A stretch of DNA of 64,000 bases from Prado023 sp963747335. Its GTDB lineage: Bacteria; Actinomycetota; Actinomycetes; S36-B12; CAIYMF01. The notes beneath the pieces were generated by a model, which had not been told where the DNA came from, did no database searches, and saw only the letters and a list, made by a program, of their open reading frames with translations. The translations under genes and the position numbers were made by a program. The stretch is taken from assembly GCA_963747335.1 (NCBI GenBank), contig CAVVEV010000003.1, forward strand, positions 310,001 to 374,000. The letters are read 5' to 3'. Below, piece after piece: positions 1 through 8,185 of this stretch (the stretch's first letter is position 1; each line of letters opens with the position of its first letter).

Positions 1-634
1 GCAGGGCGTGGCGGGGGACGCCGAACAGGCCGAGCAGCTCCGGGCTCCAGTCGCCGGTGTGCAGGTCGTAGAGCAGGGTGCGCGAGGCGTTCGACGGGTC
101 GGTGACGTGGTGCAGCCCTCTGGTCATGCGGGCCACGAGGTAGGAGTCGACGGTGCCGACGGCGACCTCGCCGCCGGCGATGCGCCGCCATGTCTCGGGG
201 TCCTCCGTGCGCACCCACGCGAGCTTCGTCCCGGAGAAGTACGGATCCAGGCGCAGGCCGGTCAGTCGTGCGACGAGCGGCTCGTGGCCGGCCTCACGCA
301 GGCTCGCGCAGATGCCGGCCGTTCGCCGGTCCTGCCAGACGATGGCGCGGCGGGGGGAGCCCAGCGTCTCGCGATCCCAGAAGCAGATGGTCTCGCGCTG
401 GTTGGTGATGCCCACGGCGGTGGGCGGGTCAGCAGCCACCTCAGGGGTCGCCAGCAGCTGACGCAGGGCAGTCAGGGTGGCCGACCAGATCTCGCCGGGG
501 TCGTGCTCCACCCAGCCGTCGGCCGGGAAGTGCTGGGGGAACTCGCTGTACCCGCGGGCGACGATCCGAAGGTCGGGGGAGACCAGCAGGGCGGTCACCC
601 CGGTGGTGCCGGCGTCGATGGCCAGGATGCTCAT
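1..634 (-). CDS. glpK: Glycerol kinase, N-terminal part (cut by window edge)
   Basis: ATP-dependent phosphorylation of glycerol to glycerol 3-phosphate in the cytoplasm. The 211 visible residues begin MSILAIDAGTTG, the FGGY-kinase phosphate-binding loop. They carry the glycerol-kinase signature GITNQRET followed by IVWQDRRT and LDPYFSGTK, which separates it from xylulokinases and other FGGY sugar kinases. The C-terminal half lies beyond position 1. The ATG at 634 has no Shine-Dalgarno sequence. A TAGAGT hexamer ends 8 nt upstream, so the transcript is probably leaderless. It is divergent from the phosphofructokinase gene, so both sides of this intergenic region feed glycolysis. The family call is firm; substrate is inferred from the motifs. 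Confidence 0.9.
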   Translation of the reverse strand, partial: MSILAIDAGTTGVTALLVSPDLRIVARGYSEFPQHFPADGWVEHDPGEIWSATLTALRQLLATPEVAADPPTAVGITNQRETICFWDRETLGSPRRAIVWQDRRTAGICASLREAGHEPLVARLTGLRLDPYFSGTKLAWVRTEDPETWRRIAGGEVAVGTVDSYLVARMTRGLHHVTDPSNASRTLLYDLHTGDWSPELLGLFGVPRHAL

Positions 635-642
635 GGGCGCAC

Positions 643-648
643 ACTCTA
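643..648 (-). promoter_or_regulatory. -10 element of glpK (leaderless)
   Basis: TAGAGT on the minus strand ends 8 nt before the glpK ATG. No ribosome-binding site fits between. Inferred from the pattern shared with many genes in this window. Confidence 0.5.
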
Positions 649-687
649 GGGCGCCCCGGTCGGCCAGCGTCGCGACGGTTGCCTCGG

Positions 688-693
688 TACGGT
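688..693 (+). promoter_or_regulatory. -10 element of the phosphofructokinase gene
   Basis: TACGGT is followed by a leader of roughly 35 nt that contains GGAAGG at 721-726, 7 nt before the ATG at 734. This gene therefore looks leadered, unlike most of its neighbours. Confidence 0.4.
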
Positions 694-733
694 GGTCGCC
701 ATCACACACACCACTGTCGCGGAAGGGTTCCCC

Positions 734-1960
734 ATGGCCGTCAAGAAGGTCGCACTGCTCACCGCCGGCGGGCTGGCGCCGTGCCTGTCGTCTGCTGTCG
801 GCGGGCTCATCCAGCGCTACACCGAGGTCGCTCCCGACATCGAGATCATCGCCTACCGCGGCGGCTACCAGGGCCTGCTCAAGGGCGACAAGATGGCGGT
901 CACCCCCGAGGTGCGGGCCAAGGCCCACCTGCTGCACGACTTCGGAGGCAGCCCGATCGTCAACAGCCGGGTGAAGCTGACGAACGTCGCCGACTGCGTC
1001 AAGCGCGGGCTGGTCGCCGAGGGCCAGGACCCCCAGAAGGTGGCCGCCGACCAGTTGGTCGCCGACGGCGTGGACGTCCTGCACACCATCGGCGGCGACG
1101 ACACGAACACCGCGGCCGCCGACCTTGCTGCGTTCCTCGCACGCAACGACTACGGCCTGCAGGTCGTGGGCCTGCCCAAGACGATCGACAACGATGTCAT
1201 CCCGATCAAGCAGTCCCTGGGCGCGTGGACCGCTGCGGACGAGGGCGCGCGGTACTTCTGGAACGTCGTCTCGGAGCACAGTGCGGCTCCACGCATGCTG
1301 ATCGTGCACGAGGTGATGGGCCGCAACTGCGGATGGCTGACCGCGGCCACGGCGCAGTCCTACCGCGCCCTGCTGGACACCAAGGAGTGGCTCGATGACT
1401 TCGGGGTGCCCCGGATCCGCCGGGACGTGCATGCGGTCTTCGTGCCCGAGATGGCCCTCGACCTCGCCGACGAGGCCGCGCGGCTCAAGGGGATCATGGA
1501 CGAGCACGGCAACGTCAACATCTTCCTGTCCGAGGGTGCCGGCGTGGAGTCGATCGTGGCCCAGATGGAGGCCGCCGGCCAGGAGGTGCCACGCGATGCC
1601 TTCGGCCACGTCCGCCTCGACGAGATCAACCCCGGCCAGTGGTTCGCCGAGCAGTTCGCCCCGATGATCGAGGCCGGCAAGGTGCTGATCCAGAAGTCGG
1701 GCTACTACTCCCGCGCCGCAGCCGCCAACGACCGCGACCTCGAGCTGATCAAGTCGTGCGTGGACACTGCCGTCGAGACCGCCCTGTCCGGCGGGACCGG
1801 CCTCGTGGGCCACGACGAGGAGCGCGGCGACGAGCTGCGCGCCATCGAGTTCGACCGGATCAAGGGCGGCAAGGCGTTCGACATCGACGTGCCCTGGTTC
1901 GGCGAGCTGCTGGCCGGCATCGGACAGACCAAGCGCGACAAGGTCCACGTCGAGCACTGA
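734..1960 (+). CDS. pfp: Pyrophosphate-dependent 6-phosphofructokinase
   Basis: Interconverts fructose 6-phosphate and fructose 1,6-bisphosphate using PPi rather than ATP. The 408-residue product carries GGDDT at about residues 120-124. The second Asp is the hallmark of PPi-type enzymes, where ATP-type enzymes have GGDGT. PKTIDND lies at about 148-154 and supplies the catalytic Asp; MGRNCGW follows. The ATG at 734 is chosen because GGAAGG lies 7 nt upstream. The in-frame GTG at 692 sits inside the presumed -10 hexamer, so it is rejected. A 9-bp hairpin follows the stop. Family and cofactor class are firm. Direction in vivo is open because the PPi reaction is reversible. Confidence 0.92.
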   Translation: MAVKKVALLTAGGLAPCLSSAVGGLIQRYTEVAPDIEIIAYRGGYQGLLKGDKMAVTPEVRAKAHLLHDFGGSPIVNSRVKLTNVADCVKRGLVAEGQDPQKVAADQLVADGVDVLHTIGGDDTNTAAADLAAFLARNDYGLQVVGLPKTIDNDVIPIKQSLGAWTAADEGARYFWNVVSEHSAAPRMLIVHEVMGRNCGWLTAATAQSYRALLDTKEWLDDFGVPRIRRDVHAVFVPEMALDLADEAARLKGIMDEHGNVNIFLSEGAGVESIVAQMEAAGQEVPRDAFGHVRLDEINPGQWFAEQFAPMIEAGKVLIQKSGYYSRAAAANDRDLELIKSCVDTAVETALSGGTGLVGHDEERGDELRAIEFDRIKGGKAFDIDVPWFGELLAGIGQTKRDKVHVEH

Positions 1961-1967
1961 GGGTTCG

Positions 1968-2002
1968 CCGGTGGGGTGGGCCAGCGCGGTCCGCCCCACC
2001 GG
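1968..2002 (+). terminator. Hairpin after pfp
   Basis: CCGGTGGGG (1968-1976) pairs perfectly with CCCCACCGG (1994-2002) across a 17-nt loop. There is no T tract. It sits between the pfp stop and the aroG promoter, so it probably insulates the two genes. Confidence 0.5.
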
Positions 2003-2013
2003 TGCGCCTGGCA

Positions 2014-2019
2014 TACCCT
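2014..2019 (+). promoter_or_regulatory. -10 element of the DAHP synthase gene (leaderless)
   Basis: TACCCT ends 7 nt before the ATG at 2027, with no Shine-Dalgarno sequence. Confidence 0.55.
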
Positions 2020-2026
2020 TGGACCC

Positions 2027-3382
2027 ATGTCCGTGCAGGATGCGGCCCTGACGGCCGCCCCCCAGAACACCGTGCGCCTGGGTTCGGCTGTCCAGCAGCC
2101 GACCTGGCCCGACGCTGACGCGCTCGCTGCTGCGACCGCCACGCTGCGCACGCTGCCGCCGCTGGTGTTCGCCGGGGAGTGCGACCAGCTCACCGAGCGG
2201 CTGGCCGACGTGGCCCGGGGCGATGCCTTCGTGCTCATGGGCGGCGACTGCGCGGAGACGTTCGAGGGGGCGACCGCCGACGCGATCCGCGCGAAGCTCA
2301 AGACCGTCCTGCAGATGGCGATCGTGCTCACGTACGGCGCCTCGATGCCGGTGGTCAAGGTCGGGCGGATCGCCGGCCAGTACGCCAAGCCGCGCAGCAG
2401 CGACGTCGAGTTCGTCGACGGTGTGGCGATCCCGAGCTACCGCGGGGACGCGGTCAACGATGTCGCCCCCACGGCCGAGGCCCGGAAGGCCGACCCGCAG
2501 CGCCTCGTCCGCGCGTACAACACGGCCAGCGCCACCCTGAACCTCGTGCGCGCGTTCACGCAGGGCGGCTATGCCGACCTGCGCCACGTGCACGCCTGGA
2601 ACCAGGACTTCGTGGCCTCCACCGAGGCCGGCCAGCGCTACGACCTGATGGCCGGGGAGATCGACCGGGCCCTGGCCTTCATGCGGGCCTGTGGGGCCGA
2701 GCCCGAGGAGTTCCACCGCGTGGAGTTCTACGCCGGTCATGAGGCGCTGCTGCTGGACTACGAGGACGCCCTGACCCGCATCGACTCGCGCACCGGCCTG
2801 CCCTACGACGTCTCGGCGCACTTCCTGTGGATCGGCGAGCGAACCCGACACCTCGACGGGGCGCATGTGGAGTTCGCCCGTGACATCCGCAACCCCATCG
2901 GCGTGAAGCTCGGGCCGACGACGACGGCGGAGGAGGTCCTCGCACTTGCCGACGTGCTCGACCCCGACCACACCCCGGGACGCCTGACCTTCATCACCCG
3001 CATGGGCGCCGACCGGATCCGCACGGCGCTCCCTCCGCTCGTGCGGGCCGTGCGCGACTCAGGACATCCCGTCGTCTGGGTGTGCGACCCGATGCACGGC
3101 AACACGTTCGAGGCCATCAGCGGGCACAAGACCCGCTCCTACACCGATGTCATGGACGAGGTGACCGGCTTCTTCGAGGTGATGCGCGCTCTCGACGTCC
3201 ACCCGGGCGGCCTGCACGTGGAGCTGACCGGCGACGACGTGACCGAATGCGTCGGTGGCACCGCGGGGATCACCGAGGACGGCCTCGGCCTGCGCTACGA
3301 GACGGCCTGCGACCCGCGCCTGAACCGCGTGCAGTCCCTCGAGCTGGCCTTCGCGGTCGCGGAGATGCTCGTCACACGCTGA
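2027..3382 (+). CDS. aroG: Class II 3-deoxy-D-arabino-heptulosonate 7-phosphate synthase
   Basis: First step of the shikimate pathway: condensation of phosphoenolpyruvate and erythrose 4-phosphate. The 451-residue product shows the class II (plant/actinobacterial) signatures GGDCAETFEG (metal-binding Cys75), VGRIAGQYAKPRS, YRGDAVND, RMGADRIR and WVCDPMHGNT. The length is normal for the family. The ATG at 2027 is chosen because the upstream in-frame extension overlaps the promoter and the pfp terminator. Its stop overlaps the convergent lipoprotein gene by 11 bp. The symbol follows mycobacterial usage. Regulation by aromatic amino acids is typical of the family but cannot be read here. Confidence 0.93.
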   Translation: MSVQDAALTAAPQNTVRLGSAVQQPTWPDADALAAATATLRTLPPLVFAGECDQLTERLADVARGDAFVLMGGDCAETFEGATADAIRAKLKTVLQMAIVLTYGASMPVVKVGRIAGQYAKPRSSDVEFVDGVAIPSYRGDAVNDVAPTAEARKADPQRLVRAYNTASATLNLVRAFTQGGYADLRHVHAWNQDFVASTEAGQRYDLMAGEIDRALAFMRACGAEPEEFHRVEFYAGHEALLLDYEDALTRIDSRTGLPYDVSAHFLWIGERTRHLDGAHVEFARDIRNPIGVKLGPTTTAEEVLALADVLDPDHTPGRLTFITRMGADRIRTALPPLVRAVRDSGHPVVWVCDPMHGNTFEAISGHKTRSYTDVMDEVTGFFEVMRALDVHPGGLHVELTGDDVTECVGGTAGITEDGLGLRYETACDPRLNRVQSLELAFAVAEMLVTR

Positions 3383-4112
3383 TGTCGCTCGGGTCGTCCA
3401 GCGGCTCGCCGGACTGCAGCGGCTCCTCCGGCAGCCCGGTGAGCCGGTTGGTCATCACCTCGACGAACCTCGCCGGCTCGGGGGAGTTCTTCAGCGTCGC
3501 TGCGGGGCTTTCGGGCGGGGTCGCGTACAGGGCGAGAATCATCCGACCGCGCTGGAGGTAGGTGGCCGTGCCCGTCCACGACTCGCCTGCGGGGTTGGTG
3601 GCCTCGAACGTATAGGCCTGGCGGGTGACGCCAGCCGCCTCTGGCCAGTCGGCGTCCGGGGCGGGCAGGAACTCCCACGCCAGGGCTTCGCGGTCCGGCT
3701 CGGGCGGCTCGACGGGCTCGCTGGGGCACTCCTCGCGGGCCGTCTCGAGCTCGGCCATCGCCTGGATCGCATCGGCAGCGGTCGGGTAGAGGATCGCCTC
3801 GCTGCTCACCCACGCCGTGCCGGCCTCGTCGCCGATCCCCACCTGGTTGCGCCCGCTGCGCAGGTCCTCACTGGGGAAGTCGCCGTAGCAGAGGTCCAGC
3901 GAGGTGCGGCCGAACACCTCGGTGCCGCCCTCGTAGGGCTGGAACACCGAACCGGCGGCCGCGTCGGACTCGGTCAGCGACACCGCCGCCAGGAGCTCGG
4001 CGTCGGTGGACGGGGCCAGTACGTCCGTGAACCGATCCAACTGGGTGCACCCGCTGAGCAGCAGTGCTGCGGCCACGGCCAGTGTCGCCCCCCGTCCAGA
4101 AACGCTGCGCAC
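3372..4112 (-). CDS. Putative lipoprotein, sensor-like extracellular domain
   Basis: A 246-residue secreted lipoprotein of unknown function. It begins with a short charged N-terminus, a hydrophobic stretch and the lipobox LLLSGC (Cys22). The remainder is acidic and soluble with two further Cys, in LDLCYG and in REECPS. This layout loosely recalls the PknH-type extracellular sensor domain of actinobacteria, but that is only a resemblance. The GTG at 4112 is preceded by AGGAGGAGAGG, a strong Shine-Dalgarno sequence, which fixes the start. The gene is convergent with and overlaps aroG, and is divergent from the threonine aldolase gene. Confidence 0.75.
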   Translation of the reverse strand: MRSVSGRGATLAVAAALLLSGCTQLDRFTDVLAPSTDAELLAAVSLTESDAAAGSVFQPYEGGTEVFGRTSLDLCYGDFPSEDLRSGRNQVGIGDEAGTAWVSSEAILYPTAADAIQAMAELETAREECPSEPVEPPEPDREALAWEFLPAPDADWPEAAGVTRQAYTFEATNPAGESWTGTATYLQRGRMILALYATPPESPAATLKNSPEPARFVEVMTNRLTGLPEEPLQSGEPLDDPSDISV

Positions 4113-4132
4113 GCCCGTCCTCTCCTCCTGCG

Positions 4133-4138
4133 TAGGCT
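4133..4138 (+). promoter_or_regulatory. -10 element of ltaE (leaderless)
   Basis: TAGGCT ends 8 nt before the ATG at 4147. It lies inside the 34-bp gap between divergent genes, opposite the Shine-Dalgarno region of the lipoprotein gene. Confidence 0.5.
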
Positions 4139-4146
4139 GTCGGTCC

Positions 4147-5181
4147 ATGGATGTCGTCGACCTGCGCTCGGATACCGTAACCCGTCCCACGCCCGGGATG
4201 CGGACAGCCATGGCCGAGGCGGACGTCGGCGACGACGTGTACGGCGAGGACCCCACGGTCAACGCGCTGGAGGCCCGGGTGGCAGCCCTGCTGGGCCACG
4301 AGGCCGGGCTGTTCGTGCCCACCGGATCGCTGGGCAACCAGCTGGGCGTGCGCCTGCTCGTGCCCCCCGGCACCGAGCTCCTCAGTGACCACATGGCCCA
4401 CGTGGTGCGTGCCGAGCTCGGTGCCCACGCTGTGCTGGGCGGTGTGACCACACGCACATGGTCGGCACCGCGGGGTCGGCTGGATCCCGAGGCGGTCATC
4501 GCGATGGCCGTCCCGGACGCGGGGCCGTACCTCGTGTCGACGGCGGCGATCGCGGTGGAGGACACCCACAACTTCGGCGGGGGGACGGTGCAGGACCTGG
4601 CCGACCTGCGCACGCTGCGTGCGTGGGCTGATGGTTCCGGGGTGGCGCTGCACCTCGACGGCGCGCGGCTGTGGAACGCGCACGTGGCCACGGGCGTGCC
4701 CCTGGCCGAGATCGGCGGGCTGTTCGACACGGCATCGGTGTGCCTGTCCAAGGGCCTCGGCGCCCCGGTCGGGTCCGTGCTGGTCGCGTCCGCCGAGCGG
4801 ATCGCGGCGGCCCGGGTGTGGCGCAAGCGGTACGGAGCCGGCATGCGCCAGGTGGGGATCCTGGCTGCAGGCGGCATGTACGCCCTGGACCATCACATCG
4901 ACCTGCTCGCCGACGACCACGCCCGGGCACGCCGCCTGGCAGAGGCCCTTGCGGAGGTGCGGCCAGACGTCGTGGACCCCGGTGCCGTGGACACGAACAT
5001 CGTGGTGCTGGACCTGGCAGCCGGCCCGGACGCGCCCGGGCTGGCCGCGGAGGCCAGGCAGCGGGGAGTGGCCGTGAGCGTCCTGGGTCCGCGGACCGCC
5101 CGCCTTGTGACCCATCTGGACGTCGACGACGACGGGATCGACCGGGCCGTCGACGTGCTCAGGGGGTTGCTGTCCGGCTGA
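4147..5181 (+). CDS. ltaE: Low-specificity L-threonine aldolase
   Basis: PLP-dependent fold-type I enzyme cleaving L-threonine or allo-threonine to glycine and acetaldehyde. The 344-residue product opens with MDVVDLRSDTVTRPT, characteristic of the beta-eliminating lyase/threonine aldolase family. It has DTHNFGGG at about 139-146 near the PLP site, and Lys202 in SVCLSKGLGAP as the predicted Schiff-base lysine. The length is normal. The ATG at 4147 immediately follows a TAGGCT hexamer by 8 nt, which suggests a leaderless mRNA. The last 23 bp overlap the end of the convergent DMT transporter gene. Stereospecificity cannot be read from sequence. Confidence 0.9.
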   Translation: MDVVDLRSDTVTRPTPGMRTAMAEADVGDDVYGEDPTVNALEARVAALLGHEAGLFVPTGSLGNQLGVRLLVPPGTELLSDHMAHVVRAELGAHAVLGGVTTRTWSAPRGRLDPEAVIAMAVPDAGPYLVSTAAIAVEDTHNFGGGTVQDLADLRTLRAWADGSGVALHLDGARLWNAHVATGVPLAEIGGLFDTASVCLSKGLGAPVGSVLVASAERIAAARVWRKRYGAGMRQVGILAAGGMYALDHHIDLLADDHARARRLAEALAEVRPDVVDPGAVDTNIVVLDLAAGPDAPGLAAEARQRGVAVSVLGPRTARLVTHLDVDDDGIDRAVDVLRGLLSG

Positions 5182-6061
5182 GCCCTCGGCCCACCCGCGG
5201 GCCGAGCTCGACGACGTACATCGCGGCCACGATGCACAGGCCCCCGGCCAGGATCCGCGTCGTGAGGGTGTCGCCCCCGACGGTGACGCCGAAGATCCCG
5301 GCGAACACCGGCTCCAGTGTCAGCACGATGGCCGCGCGCGGGGCACTCATGTAGGTCTGTGCCCACGTCTGGGCCAGGAACGCCAGGGCGGTTGCCACCA
5401 GGGCAAGGAACACGATGGCTCCCCACACGCCGGCGTTGGGGGGCAGCGCCATGCCGCCCTGCAGCGGGGAGGCCGCCAGGCTGAGCAGGGCCACGACACC
5501 GAGCTGGATCACGGTGAGTCCGTAGGCGTCCGAGGCGGTGGACCACTGCCCCAGGCCGACGATGTGTGCCCCGAAGAGCGCGGCGCACCCCAGGGTCAGC
5601 AGCTCGCCGAAGCCCATCGCGACGCCGTTGAGGCTGATCAGGGCCAACCCGAACGTGGCCAGCGCGACGCCCAGCCACACCGCCGGCCCGATCGGCTGGC
5701 GCAGCACGAGCCAGGCGATCAGCGGGGTGAAGACCACGAACATCCCCGTGATGAACCCCGACACGGTGGCGGAGGTGTGCAGCAGGCCGAACGTCTGCAG
5801 GACGTACCCGAGGCCCAGGAGCAGGCCGAGGTAGACGCCGTGGCGACGCTTCTGGGCAGTCAGCCCTCGGACGGCTCCCGGGCGCAGCAGGGCCAGGACA
5901 GCAGCGGCCAGGGCGAACCGCCAGAAGAGGAATGGCAGCACCGGCATCTGCTCGACAGCGTCCTGCACGACCACGAACGTGCCGCCCCAGACGGCGGTCA
6001 CACCGACGAGGGCCAGCGTCGCCAGGGTGTGGTGGTTGCGGGCCCAGGCAGGGCTAGACAA
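5159..6061 (-). CDS. EamA/DMT-superfamily transporter
   Basis: A 300-residue membrane protein with about ten hydrophobic segments arranged as two EamA repeats, the drug/metabolite transporter architecture. The first segment, GVTAVWGGTFVV, is typical of the family. The substrate is unknown; relatives export amino acids, drugs or metabolites. The start is a TTG at 6061 that overlaps the end of the kinase gene by 8 bp, so translation is probably coupled to it. No better ATG or GTG lies nearby without losing the first membrane segment. The 3' end overlaps ltaE on the other strand. Confidence 0.82.
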   Translation of the reverse strand: MSSPAWARNHHTLATLALVGVTAVWGGTFVVVQDAVEQMPVLPFLFWRFALAAAVLALLRPGAVRGLTAQKRRHGVYLGLLLGLGYVLQTFGLLHTSATVSGFITGMFVVFTPLIAWLVLRQPIGPAVWLGVALATFGLALISLNGVAMGFGELLTLGCAALFGAHIVGLGQWSTASDAYGLTVIQLGVVALLSLAASPLQGGMALPPNAGVWGAIVFLALVATALAFLAQTWAQTYMSAPRAAIVLTLEPVFAGIFGVTVGGDTLTTRILAGGLCIVAAMYVVELGPRVGRGLSRTATP

Positions 6062-8135
6062 CGGTGATGGTCACGGTCGAGCCCTTCGGGGCCTTGGTGC
6101 CGCCCCGCGGGTTCTGCGAGTTCACGCCGAAGACGACGAAGGGGAGCGGCTTGTCCACGACCACCACGAATCCGGCGTCCTGCAGGGCGGCCCGGGCAGC
6201 ATCCTCTGTCTTGCCCACCACGTCGGGGACGGTCACCAGCGGCGGCCCCTTGGACACGACCAGATCGACAGTCTTGCCCCGGAACGTCGTGGCCCCACCC
6301 TCCGGGTTGGTGCTGATCACCAGGCCCTTGGCCACGGACTCGCTGGTCTTGTTCGAGCGGTCCACCTTCAGGCCCAGATCCTTCAGCGTCGCCTCCGCGG
6401 CGTCACCGTCAGTGCCCGTGAGGGTGGGCATCGTGACCGGTTCGGGGCCCTTGGAGACGACGACAGCAACCTGCGTCCCCGGCTTGACGGACTCCCCGGC
6501 CTTCGGGTCGGTGCTGATGATGTCGCCCTTCTTCACCGAGTCGTCGTAGGCCTCGGACTGCTCACCGAGCTCCATGTTCGCGGCTCCGAGGGCGACGGCC
6601 GCCTCCTCGAGGGTGAGCTTGGTGAGCTTCGGCACGTCGTAGCGCTCGGGGCCCTTGCTGACGACCGCCTGGACCGTGCTGCCCGTACGTGCCGAGGCCT
6701 CCGGCCCGGGATCGGTGGACATGATGACGCCCTTGGCGAAGTCCTCGCTGAAGTCGGACGCCTCGGCGTCGAGGACGAGGTTGGACGTGGCCAGGATCGC
6801 AGCGGCCTCGGTGGGGGTCTTGCCCAGGAGGTCGGGAACCGTGACTCGTTGCAGCGGGCCGAATGCGAGGGCCAGGAGCGCCACCACGCTGACCAGGGCC
6901 AGCGCGCCGAGCCACAGGGACTTGCGGCCACGGCGGGGGCGCCCCGGACCGTCCGGTGAGGTCTGGTGGCTGACCTCGGTGACCTGGACCTCGCCGGCGG
7001 AGGGCTGCGGGGCAGGGGCAGCCGGCGCAGACGGGGGGGCATCAGGGGGCGGACCCTCAGGGGGACCGCCGTGCACGACGGGGGCGGGGGCCTGGTCGAC
7101 TCGTTCAGGGGTGTGGTCGTTCACCCAGTCCGGGGCGTCGAGGTGCTGTGCTGCGGCGTCGGCCGCTGCGGCGGCTGCTCCGGCCGCGGCGACTGCACCG
7201 GCCGCAGCCCGGGCCTCGCGGTCCACGATCAGGGTGTCGGTGGGCGACGGGGCCCATGGCTGTGCGGGGGGCAGCTGGGCCTTCTGGACCCGGGCCGCGG
7301 TCAGGAACGCGTCGGCGTCCCCGAAGCGCTGGTCGGGGTTGCGCCGTGTCGCGCGCAGGACGAGCTCGTCGATGCCCGCGGGGATTCCGGGGAGGAACGA
7401 GGACGGGGCCGGGACGTCCTCGTGGACGTGGCGGTAGGCCACCTGCATGGGGGCCGACGCGGTGAACGGCACCTGGCCGGTGACCAGCTCGAAGAGCAGG
7501 ATCCCGGCGCTGTACACATCCGACCGGGCATCGGTCCGGTCGTGCTCGACCTGCTCGGGCGACAGGTAGGCAACCGTCCCGAGCAGCAGTCCGTGGGTCT
7601 TGCCCGTGTCGGGGCCCTCGATCGCGCGGGCCAGGCCGAAGTCGGTGACCTTGACCCGGCCGTCCTCGGAGATCAGGACGTTCTCGGGCTTCACGTCGCG
7701 GTGGATGTAGCCGGCACGATGGGCCGCGGCCAGGGCCTGCAGGACGGGGTCGATGATGGCCAGGGCCTGCGCGGGGGGCAGGGCGCCGTGGGTGCGCAGG
7801 ACGTCGCGGACCGTGTGCCCGGGCACGTACTCCATGACCAGGTAGGTGACGCCGGCGTCGTTGCCCTGGTCATGGACGGCCACCGCGTAGGGGCTGTTCA
7901 GGCGGGCCGCGGCGCGGGCCTCACGCTCGAAGCGGTCCACGAAGCCCGGATCCGTGGCGAACGTCGGGTGCATGACCTTGATGGCCACCGTGCGGTCCAG
8001 GCGCAGGTCCGCACCACGGTAGATCGTGGCCATCCCCCCACGGGCGAGGAAGGACTCGATCCGGTACCGGCCGTCCAGCACCCGGCCCTGCAGCGGGTCG
8101 ACCGCTGTGGGGGGAGGGGGCGGGGACGGGGTCAC
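6054..8135 (-). CDS. Ser/Thr protein kinase with four PASTA domains
   Basis: A PknB/Stk-type membrane kinase that senses peptidoglycan or lipid II outside the cell. The 693-residue product has a cytoplasmic kinase domain at about 20-285 (GGMA loop, Lys53, HRD with Asp147, DFG at 165-167). An Ala/Pro-rich linker follows, with one membrane segment at about 405-426. Four extracellular PASTA repeats run from about 430 to 693, each with a V.VPxLxG-type start. The start is a GTG at 8135 with TAGAAT ending 6 nt upstream. No cell-division or penicillin-binding gene lies beside it, so it is not in the usual pknB operon, and the symbol is left empty for that reason. Confidence 0.9.
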   Translation of the reverse strand: MTPSPPPPPTAVDPLQGRVLDGRYRIESFLARGGMATIYRGADLRLDRTVAIKVMHPTFATDPGFVDRFEREARAAARLNSPYAVAVHDQGNDAGVTYLVMEYVPGHTVRDVLRTHGALPPAQALAIIDPVLQALAAAHRAGYIHRDVKPENVLISEDGRVKVTDFGLARAIEGPDTGKTHGLLLGTVAYLSPEQVEHDRTDARSDVYSAGILLFELVTGQVPFTASAPMQVAYRHVHEDVPAPSSFLPGIPAGIDELVLRATRRNPDQRFGDADAFLTAARVQKAQLPPAQPWAPSPTDTLIVDREARAAAGAVAAAGAAAAAADAAAQHLDAPDWVNDHTPERVDQAPAPVVHGGPPEGPPPDAPPSAPAAPAPQPSAGEVQVTEVSHQTSPDGPGRPRRGRKSLWLGALALVSVVALLALAFGPLQRVTVPDLLGKTPTEAAAILATSNLVLDAEASDFSEDFAKGVIMSTDPGPEASARTGSTVQAVVSKGPERYDVPKLTKLTLEEAAVALGAANMELGEQSEAYDDSVKKGDIISTDPKAGESVKPGTQVAVVVSKGPEPVTMPTLTGTDGDAAEATLKDLGLKVDRSNKTSESVAKGLVISTNPEGGATTFRGKTVDLVVSKGPPLVTVPDVVGKTEDAARAALQDAGFVVVVDKPLPFVVFGVNSQNPRGGTKAPKGSTVTITVV

Positions 8136-8141
8136 GGAGCA

Positions 8142-8147
8142 ATTCTA
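8142..8147 (-). promoter_or_regulatory. -10 element of the PASTA kinase gene (leaderless)
   Basis: TAGAAT on the minus strand ends 6 nt (TGCTCC) before the GTG start. Only 24 bp separate it from the divergent TAGGCT element at 8172, so the two upstream promoter regions overlap. Confidence 0.6.
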
Positions 8148-8171
8148 GGTTCCGGAACTGAACTCGGCGGT

Positions 8172-8177
8172 TAGGCT
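8172..8177 (+). promoter_or_regulatory. -10 element of the flavoprotein/crtY operon (leaderless)
   Basis: TAGGCT ends 8 nt before the GTG at 8186. There is no Shine-Dalgarno sequence. Confidence 0.55.
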
Positions 8178-8185
8178 GCTGGCTC

